A stretch of DNA of 64,000 bases from Clostridiales bacterium. Lineage in GTDB: Bacteria > Acidobacteriota > Aminicenantia > Aminicenantales > UBA8522. Each line of letters opens with the position of its first letter. Position 1 is the stretch's first letter. The stretch is from the NCBI GenBank assembly GCA_029907205.1, contig JARYMI010000003.1, positions 156,973 to 220,972 of the forward strand. The letters run 5' to 3'. Shown one piece after another: positions 48,784 to 55,844 of the stretch. The notes under the pieces are model-generated. The model made no database searches. It was not told the DNA's origin and was given only the letters and a program-made list of their open reading frames with translations. Both the position numbers and the translations under genes were made by a program.

Positions 48784-49904
48784 GAAAGGTCGGCCGCATC
48801 GTTCACAAAGAGTTTATCCAGCTGCGCCGGGACCGGCGAATGCTGGCCATCCTTTTCATTGCACCCGTTCTTCAGCTTATCCTCCTCGGGTATGCGGCTA
48901 ACCTTGATATCAAGAACATCCCGGTCGTTTTTTGCGACCTCGACGGCACAGCAACGAGCAGGAACTTTATTTCCCGATTTCCCCATTCGGGATACTTTAT
49001 TCTTGAAGGAATCGTCAGCCGATTGGCCGACATCGACGATGCCATCATCAAAGGACGCGCTTCGCTGGCGGTCGTCCTGCCCAAAGGGATGGGGCGAAAG
49101 CTGGCGGGAGGAGAATCAGCCCGCGTCCAGTTGATCGTCGACGGCGCCGAAAGCCAGTCAGCCGTCGTCGCCCTTCACTACGCGTCGATGATTGCCACGG
49201 CCTACTCGCGGCAGGTTCTTCTGGAAAAGGCCGAGCGTTTTTCTCCTCGCGTCTCATGGGCCGGAGTGAACCCTCAAATCAGGGTCTGGTACAACCCCGA
49301 GCTACGCAGCCGCAACTTCATGATTCCGGGAGTCCTTGGGTTGTTGCTGATGGTCATGACGATGATGCTGACCTCGTTGGGCATCGTCAAAGAAAAAGAG
49401 ATGGGCACTCTTGAACAGCTCATCGTTACGCCGGTACGGCCGAAAGAACTCATCCTGGGAAAGCTCTTGCCCTTTTTTCTCATCGGGCTTATCGACATCG
49501 TCTTAGTTGTTGCTGTTGCTGTCTTCTGGTTTAAAGTCCCGATCAAAGGAGATGTCTTTCTTCTTTTTGGCCTCAGCCCCCTGTTTATGCTGACGACCCT
49601 GGGATTGGGCCTTTTTATTTCCACTGTCTCGAAAAACCAGCAGCAGGCGATGCTATCGGCCGTTTTCTTCATGATCCCGATGATGATCCTTTCCGGTTTT
49701 GTTTTTCCGATACAGAACATGCCCAAGCTGATCCAGTTCTTTACCTATCTTGTGCCTTTGCGCTATTATCTTGTCATCATCCGGGGGTTGTTCCTCAAGG
49801 CGGTCGGGCTGGAGGTGCTCTGGCAGGAAGCCCTGGCCCTGCTTGTTTTCGGGCTGGCCATCCTGGGGTTGAGTGTTCTCAGGTTCAAAAAAAAGATCGA
49901 ATAA
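48780..49904 (+). CDS. ABC-2 type permease
   Basis: GTG start overlapping upstream TGA (GTGA); VHKEFIQLRRDRRMLAILFIAPVLQLILLGYAANLDI. Confidence 0.9.
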   Translation: MRKVGRIVHKEFIQLRRDRRMLAILFIAPVLQLILLGYAANLDIKNIPVVFCDLDGTATSRNFISRFPHSGYFILEGIVSRLADIDDAIIKGRASLAVVLPKGMGRKLAGGESARVQLIVDGAESQSAVVALHYASMIATAYSRQVLLEKAERFSPRVSWAGVNPQIRVWYNPELRSRNFMIPGVLGLLLMVMTMMLTSLGIVKEKEMGTLEQLIVTPVRPKELILGKLLPFFLIGLIDIVLVVAVAVFWFKVPIKGDVFLLFGLSPLFMLTTLGLGLFISTVSKNQQQAMLSAVFFMIPMMILSGFVFPIQNMPKLIQFFTYLVPLRYYLVIIRGLFLKAVGLEVLWQEALALLVFGLAILGLSVLRFKKKIE

Positions 49905-49914
49905 AAGGGAGAAA

Positions 49915-50388
49915 TCAAAGGTAGATAAGGGCGAGGACCTCGGCAACCATGGCCGGCTTGTCCGCTCCTTCAGCTTCAAGGATGTTCTCAACCGTGATTA
50001 AAACCTTGCGGAAGCCGCGTTTCTCGATGGCTTTCAAGATCGCCCTGTTGCGAATTCGGGAGCCAGCCCGGACAGGATGGGGGAAGCGGACGCGGTTCAG
50101 GCCGTAGTTGATGGCCATCCGGAAACGGCCCGAGAAAACCTCGTTCCTGAGGTTAAAAAAGGGGATAAGCGAGAGGAGAAGGAAGCCGTGGGCGACTGTC
50201 CCCTTGAGCGGACTCCGGGCTGCTCGCTCCGGGTCAACGTGGATCCACTGGCGGTCTTCGGTCGCTGCAGCGAAGGCGTCGATTCGTTCCTGGGTGATTG
50301 CAAACCACTCAGACAGCCCAACTTCTCGACCGACCATAGCTTTGAGTCTTTTCAGGTTCAGTCTTTTTTCGAAAAGCGCCATGTTCAT
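49915..50388 (-). CDS. MaoC-family (R)-hydratase-like protein
   Basis: 157 aa; ITQERIDAFAAATEDRQWIHVDPERAARSPLKGTVAHGFLLLSL. Confidence 0.9.
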   Translation of the reverse strand: MNMALFEKRLNLKRLKAMVGREVGLSEWFAITQERIDAFAAATEDRQWIHVDPERAARSPLKGTVAHGFLLLSLIPFFNLRNEVFSGRFRMAINYGLNRVRFPHPVRAGSRIRNRAILKAIEKRGFRKVLITVENILEAEGADKPAMVAEVLALIYL

Positions 50389-50443
50389 ACTCCCTGATAT
50401 TTGACCGATTCATGATGGCAGAAAAGGCGTTGTGAATCAATCC

Positions 50444-50472
50444 TTGACGGGAATGCCGAAAAATGATAACAG
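50444..50472 (+). promoter_or_regulatory. Promoter TTGACG-N17-TAACAG for nitroreductase gene
   Basis: -35 50444-50449, -10 50467-50472; ATG 50524. Confidence 0.5.
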
Positions 50473-50523
50473 ACTGAAATCAGAGAATAACTGATCTCGT
50501 TGTGAAAAAATGGAGGTGTCACG

Positions 50524-51258
50524 ATGAAAACCGCATCCCTGAAAAGATCGGTTTTTGCGGCCCTTCTCCTGCTTCCGGTTTTGGCTTGGCCTCATGGGCA
50601 AGAGCTGAAGACGATCAAATTGAATGAGCCGAATAAGACCCGGGGGCTGCCCGTCATGGAGGCGCTATCAGTCAGGGCCTCGGTCAGGGAATGGTCAGAA
50701 AAAGATGTCAGCTTTCAGGATCTATCCGACTTGCTGTGGGCTGCTAACGGAATCAATCGTCCGGAAATCAAGAAGCGGACGGCTGCCTCAGCGCAAAATG
50801 CCCAGGATGTCGACATCTACGTGTTCATGAAGGACGGAGCCTATCTGTACGATGCACTCGAGCATGCGCTCGTCCCCGTGGCCGCCGGCGACCACCGGGA
50901 CGAAATTAGCATGCGGCCAGGAAGCAGCCCAGGTGGTCCTGGCAGCGCGCCCCCGGCAAAACCAGAAGGCCCCCCTCCGCCCCAAGCCAAGCCAGCCGGA
51001 CCGCTGTCTCCCGCGCCCATCCAGCTGATTCTCGTTTCGGATATTTCCCGGTTCCGCGCAGGAACGACGGAGGTGAAAAAAGAATGGGGCGCCATCGATA
51101 CGGGCATCGTATCGCAAAACATCGCGCTGTTCTGCGCGGCCACGGGAATGGCGACAAGGCCCCGCGCCTCCATCAACCGAGACCTGGTAAAAAGTCTCCT
51201 GAAGCTGACAGATACCCAATACCCGATGCTGAACCATCCTATAGGGTATCCCAAATAA
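50524..51258 (+). CDS. Exported nitroreductase/SagB-type flavoprotein with Pro-rich insertion
   Basis: Signal peptide; RASVREWSEKDVSFQDLSDLLWAANGINRP; insertion GSSPGGPGSAPPAKPEGPPPPQAKPAGPLSPAP. Confidence 0.8.
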   Translation: MKTASLKRSVFAALLLLPVLAWPHGQELKTIKLNEPNKTRGLPVMEALSVRASVREWSEKDVSFQDLSDLLWAANGINRPEIKKRTAASAQNAQDVDIYVFMKDGAYLYDALEHALVPVAAGDHRDEISMRPGSSPGGPGSAPPAKPEGPPPPQAKPAGPLSPAPIQLILVSDISRFRAGTTEVKKEWGAIDTGIVSQNIALFCAATGMATRPRASINRDLVKSLLKLTDTQYPMLNHPIGYPK

Positions 51259-51287
51259 TTATCGGGATATTCCTTGAAGGTTTTCTC

Positions 51288-52514
51288 ATGAAAAAGCATT
51301 TCATTGTCATCGTCGGGTTTGTTTATGGAGCTATCTGCTTATTTTCCTGCAGTCTGAAATCGCCAGAAAGGGCCAAACCAGAAGAAATTGGGATGTCGTC
51401 CGAGCATCTCCGGCAGCTTGATCCAATTGTTGAGGAAGCCATAGCAAGGAAAGACTTTCCCGGGGCGGTGCTGCTTGTCGGGCGGAAAGGGAAAGTTGTC
51501 TACCGGAAAGCTTTTGGCGAAAGCCAGTGGGTTCCGAAGCGCCGTCCGATGGAGGAGTCGATGATTTTCGACCTCGCCTCCCTCACCAAGCCCGTGGCCA
51601 CGGCGACCTCGATCATGATCCTCGTCGAGCAGGGGAGGTTGAGTCTCGAGGAAAAAGTTAAGGACTACGTCCCGGAGTTTTCTCCCTATGTCGATGAAGC
51701 GAACAAGCCTGCCGAAGACGCCAGAATCTGGCATCTTCTGACTCACACCTCTGGTCTGCCACCTTACACAGACGCTGCAGAAGTTGAAAAAAAATACGGA
51801 CGGCCTTGCTCTCTTGAGAATTTGGTTAACTATATCGCGCAGCTCAAGAAAGTCAGTCCTCCGGGCGCCTCCTTTGCTTACAGTTGTCTGGGATACATCT
51901 CGCTGGGTTATATTATAAAAAAAGTTACAGGCCAGGATATCGCTTCGTTTTCCGAGGAGCGCATTTTCAAGTCACTGGAAATGAAGCACACGTTCTTCGT
52001 TCCACCCGAGAAATACCGCGCGTCCTGCGTGCCGACTGAAGTCGTCGAGGGAAAACCGCTTTTGGGGGTTGTTCACGATCCCCTGGCCAGACTTCAAGGC
52101 GGCGTGTCCGGCAACGCCGGGCTCTTTTCCACAGCAGATGACCTGGCCACATTTGCCATGATGATGCTTAATAGGGGGCACCATAAAGGCCGGCGAATTA
52201 TGAGTCCGATCACTGTTGAGAGAATGACCTCTATCTGGCCCAAGGCGAGTTTTGCTGGCCGCGGCTTAGGCTGGGACATTGATTCTTCTTACAGCACGTC
52301 AGGCGGCGATCTTTTTGGGCCTCGTTCGTACGGGCACACAGGATACACAGGGACTTCCATCTGGATCGACCCGGATACAGAAACTTTTATTATACTTCTG
52401 ACCAACCGGGTCCATCCTGATGATAAGGGTTCGATCGTGGCCATGCGCAGCCGCGTGGCCAACGTCGTTGCAGCGTCAATTGAACCAGCGAGTGCCTCGG
52501 GCCAGAGGAGATGA
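51288..52514 (+). CDS. Serine hydrolase (class C beta-lactamase-like), lipoprotein
   Basis: ATG 51288; SLTKPVATATS (SxxK), YSCLGYISLGY (YxN-like region), CSLKS lipobox. Confidence 0.88.
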   Translation: MKKHFIVIVGFVYGAICLFSCSLKSPERAKPEEIGMSSEHLRQLDPIVEEAIARKDFPGAVLLVGRKGKVVYRKAFGESQWVPKRRPMEESMIFDLASLTKPVATATSIMILVEQGRLSLEEKVKDYVPEFSPYVDEANKPAEDARIWHLLTHTSGLPPYTDAAEVEKKYGRPCSLENLVNYIAQLKKVSPPGASFAYSCLGYISLGYIIKKVTGQDIASFSEERIFKSLEMKHTFFVPPEKYRASCVPTEVVEGKPLLGVVHDPLARLQGGVSGNAGLFSTADDLATFAMMMLNRGHHKGRRIMSPITVERMTSIWPKASFAGRGLGWDIDSSYSTSGGDLFGPRSYGHTGYTGTSIWIDPDTETFIILLTNRVHPDDKGSIVAMRSRVANVVAASIEPASASGQRR

Positions 52515-53008
52515 ACGAGACTCAAGCAGAAAAGCGCGTCTACGAAGTCCTTGAAAGCCTTGGTGTCTCTTTTCTTAGACACGAACATCCTCCGGTGTAC
52601 ACTGTCGAGGAGGCCAAGGAGCACTGGAAGGACTTAAAAGGGGCCCGCTGCAAAAATCTTTTCTTGCGGAACAAAAAAGGAAATCGTCATTACCTCGTTA
52701 TTCTTGAGCATTCAAAAAACGCCGACCTGAGAAAGCTCACCGAAAGACTGGGAGAGGACAGGCTGAGCTTCGGCTCAGCTGAGCGGCTGCAGCGTGTTCT
52801 TGGGCTTGAGCCGGGCGCTGTATCACCTTTCGGCCTGATATTCGACGCCAAGAAGGAAGTTTCGGTAATCATTGACCAGGAACTCCGTCAGGCAGAGAGG
52901 GTCCATTTCCATCCCAACGTCAATACCGCAACGATCGGGCTCAGTTTTTCTGATTTTGAAAGATTTCTAGCCTGGACAGGACACTCCGTCCGCTACATGA
53001 CCCTCTAA
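52511..53008 (+). CDS. YbaK/ProX-type aminoacyl-tRNA deacylase (PrdX-like)
   Basis: 165 aa; HEHPPVYTVEEAKEH; CKNLFLRNKKGNRHYLV; GLEPGAVSPFGL. Confidence 0.9.
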   Translation: MNETQAEKRVYEVLESLGVSFLRHEHPPVYTVEEAKEHWKDLKGARCKNLFLRNKKGNRHYLVILEHSKNADLRKLTERLGEDRLSFGSAERLQRVLGLEPGAVSPFGLIFDAKKEVSVIIDQELRQAERVHFHPNVNTATIGLSFSDFERFLAWTGHSVRYMTL

Positions 53009-53107
53009 CCCGGGTAATCTATGAAGAGGAGAGAGAGTGAGCTTACTATTCTTTATTTTTTCGATAGTTTCAATAAGTCTAATAGTAATTTTTCTCACCG
53101 AAGACCC

Positions 53108-53136
53108 TTGGCAAAAATCGTTGCTAGTGATAAAAT
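53108..53136 (+). promoter_or_regulatory. Promoter TTGGCA-N17-TAAAAT
   Basis: -35 53108-53113, -10 53131-53136; CDS ATG 53206. Confidence 0.6.
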
Positions 53137-53205
53137 GCTTCGCCTCATGGCAAAGCCGTACGAAATCAAAATTCTCCAGTTCGACTTGATTCTAAGGAGG
53201 TAAGA

Positions 53206-53937
53206 ATGAGGCTGAAAAAGAGTGCAAATCTCATCTTAGGTGCAACGCTGGCACTGTGTTTGAGTGTGATCGGAGGCGATGCCTCCCGGGGAGCCACTCA
53301 GGAGACTGAAAGTACCGTCCCCGAGCTCGTGAGCTTCCATGACATCATCTATCCCATCTGGCACACGGCCTATCCGCAAAAAGATTATGCGGCGCTGCGG
53401 GGCTTTGCTCCAGAGGTCAAAAAGCTGGCCGAAAAAATTTACGCTGCGAAGCTTCCCGGCATCCTCAGGGATAAAGAGGCGAAGTGGAAGCAGGGACTTG
53501 AGGACTTTAAGAGCGCAGTGGATGGCTACGTAGCCGCCGCCTCAGGAACAGATGACGAAGCCCTTCTTAACGCGGCTGAGGATCTGCATGCCAAGTATGA
53601 GATGATGGTCAGGATCATCCGCCCCGTGCTCAAGGAGGTCGATGCTTTCCATAAAGTCCTCTATATCGTCTACCATAAATATCTTCCGAACAAGGATTAT
53701 GAGAGCATTAAGTCCGTAAGCGAGGAGATGGCGCTCAAAGCCGAGGCCATCACCAAAGCCTCTCTGCCCAAACGGCTGGAATCTAAATCAGAACTATTCA
53801 GGCAAGCCGCTTCCGAGCTCTATGAATCGGCGAAAATGTTAGTCGAAATTGCCAAATCCGGGGAAGAAGTTAATATTGAGACGGCGGTCGAAAAGGTCCA
53901 CACCCGCTACCAGTCTCTTGAAAAAATTTTCGACTGA
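53206..53937 (+). CDS. Secreted helical protein with tandem duplicated His-containing repeat
   Basis: 243 aa; leader; repeats FHDIIYPIWHTAYPQKDY/FHKVLYIVYHKYLPNKDY and LHAKYEMM/VHTRYQSL. Confidence 0.7.
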   Translation: MRLKKSANLILGATLALCLSVIGGDASRGATQETESTVPELVSFHDIIYPIWHTAYPQKDYAALRGFAPEVKKLAEKIYAAKLPGILRDKEAKWKQGLEDFKSAVDGYVAAASGTDDEALLNAAEDLHAKYEMMVRIIRPVLKEVDAFHKVLYIVYHKYLPNKDYESIKSVSEEMALKAEAITKASLPKRLESKSELFRQAASELYESAKMLVEIAKSGEEVNIETAVEKVHTRYQSLEKIFD

Positions 53938-53944
53938 GTACTGC

Positions 53945-55660
53945 TTAAGCTTTCTTCTCAATCAAAACTTGGAGGATTTCGAGTTCGTCGGCGTCAAACC
54001 AGATATGGCCGCAGGCCAGGCACTTATCCGCCGGAATAAAATATTGGTAGTTGTATGGCCGCGGCACCATCCGGTACCCGCAGTTAGGGCAGACGTACCC
54101 GCGAACCGCCTTTTCTTTTTCCCTCTGCTTTTTCACAGGATTGAGCAGGAATTCCTCCTTGAAAGCCCTGGCTTTCTCGATCAAGGTTTGAGAAAAGTCA
54201 AACTCCCGGCGCAGCAGGATTCGCTCCATCTTGGCTGAATCCACAAGTTTGCCGCCGCAACGGGAGCAAACTTTAATTTCCACGCCTTCATAAAAATTAT
54301 CGCTGAGCGGCACCCGGCAAGGCGGACAGCGGTCTTTTTTCGACGGGTCGACTGGCCTCTTCTTCCTCAGCCTTTCAAGGGCCAGCCTGATTTGAGGGAA
54401 TTCCCGGGCCTGTGCGGTCAAATCCTCTTGTATGCTCTTAATTATCCTTAGGGGCGTAAAATAAGGAAGAAACAGGATTTCCTCCAGGCCAAATGGTCCT
54501 CGCCATTTTCCCTTGGAATCCTGGATGAGCCAGCCCCTGTTTTCTCCGAACGAAGGCGCACCTTCTGAGCCTTCAGCTTTGGTGGCCCCAAGTCCTTGGT
54601 CATCGAAAGGATAAAGCCTCGTCCTGGCTTCCTCTCTGAGTTTTTGTCCTTCCCAAACCTGCTGGATCACATGCGCCGGCTCCAGCCCAGCCATCCGGGC
54701 CAGCAGCTTGACTCTCTTCATCAGCGGCGGATGTGAGTTGAAGAGCCGGCTGAAAAACCCGTCTGACTCTCCTGTCAACTGGGGAGCGACGATGAAAAGC
54801 GGGCTGTAAGTGAGGCCAAAATCGCCGATGAGGGAACTCTTAAGGTGAGCTTTATAAAGCAATCTTGCCAGGCCAACAGGATGTCGGCTGATTTCCACGG
54901 CCGCCGCATCGGCTAAGATTTCCCGTTCCCTGGAAAGAAGAGCGCTCAGCAGTCGCATCGAAATGGAGGTCGTGAGCACTGTCAAATAGATAAGGACAGG
55001 CGAGGCTCCGCCTCTCCGTGTCTCCGTCTTATCCTTGGCGGGCGCATCTTCTGGCTCCAGCGCCTCTCTCAATTTCTCGAGAAAGTTGGCAAGCGAGCAG
55101 ACGAGAGTAACATAAAAGGCGTCGCCGCGGGAGATATGGCCCAGCTCATGTGCGACCACGGCCTGGAGCTCGTCCCGCGCGCTGTCGGCCAACAAACCCT
55201 CGGTGACGACGACGCAGGGAGTCCCATCCGGCTCGACCAGGGCCATGGAATTAACCGCAAACTGGGGAAGAACATAGGCATTGACTTCGGGCAGTGCGCA
55301 GGCAATCCTCATCTCCTCGACAACGTTGGCGAACTGTTGATGGTAACGGTCGGAGAGATCCGGAGGCCGTGCGTCGAGGCGCTTAAGAATGTAAGGGGCC
55401 CCTGTGCGGCGCGCCTCATAAAAATGAAAGAACGCGATGATCGAAGAGACAATTAGGACAGCCGCCAGCCATTTCCAAAGAAAGGTTCCGGTCCAAACAC
55501 CAAGGTTTAGACCAAATAGGCCGCTGCTGGCCAACACCGCCAGGCTGATCAAGCCGATGGCGGCGAAATAAAAAATGGTCAGGACGGCCAGGATCAGAAT
55601 GCTTTTCTTCCGCTGCTTGCTCTGGATTTCGTAGAAATCGGTCGAATGAGGCGTGGGCAT
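53945..55660 (-). CDS. M48 metallopeptidase with GYF_2-like and zf-TFIIB-like C-terminal modules
   Basis: VVAHELGHISRGDAF (HExxH); GWLIQDSKGKWRGPFGLEEI; CPPC...CSRCGG and CPNCG...CLACGHIWFDADELE. Confidence 0.85.
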   Translation of the reverse strand: MPTPHSTDFYEIQSKQRKKSILILAVLTIFYFAAIGLISLAVLASSGLFGLNLGVWTGTFLWKWLAAVLIVSSIIAFFHFYEARRTGAPYILKRLDARPPDLSDRYHQQFANVVEEMRIACALPEVNAYVLPQFAVNSMALVEPDGTPCVVVTEGLLADSARDELQAVVAHELGHISRGDAFYVTLVCSLANFLEKLREALEPEDAPAKDKTETRRGGASPVLIYLTVLTTSISMRLLSALLSREREILADAAAVEISRHPVGLARLLYKAHLKSSLIGDFGLTYSPLFIVAPQLTGESDGFFSRLFNSHPPLMKRVKLLARMAGLEPAHVIQQVWEGQKLREEARTRLYPFDDQGLGATKAEGSEGAPSFGENRGWLIQDSKGKWRGPFGLEEILFLPYFTPLRIIKSIQEDLTAQAREFPQIRLALERLRKKRPVDPSKKDRCPPCRVPLSDNFYEGVEIKVCSRCGGKLVDSAKMERILLRREFDFSQTLIEKARAFKEEFLLNPVKKQREKEKAVRGYVCPNCGYRMVPRPYNYQYFIPADKCLACGHIWFDADELEILQVLIEKKA

Positions 55661-55737
55661 TTCACATCATGCTACAAAAATCGCGGGTTAGCGTCAAATT
55701 CCGCTCACCCTCGTGCGTTTTTCGTGAAAGCTTAAAG

Positions 55738-55766
55738 TTGTTTTCCGCAAAGCTGTATGGTATAAA
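55738..55766 (+). promoter_or_regulatory. Promoter TTGTTT-N17-TATAAA for S9 peptidase gene
   Basis: -35 55738-55743, -10 55761-55766; ATG 55845 with aaaggagg RBS. Confidence 0.55.
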
Positions 55767-55844
55767 CCATGCCTAAAAAGGCCTATAATTCCTGATGAGG
55801 TGGCGTGTCTTTATATTTAAGCGCATAAAGGAGGTTCTTTCAAA

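Noticed and set aside
53021-53203. 60-aa ORF MKRRESELTILYFFDSFNK...
   Set aside because: Overlaps an AT-rich intergenic region containing a good promoter; no coding character.
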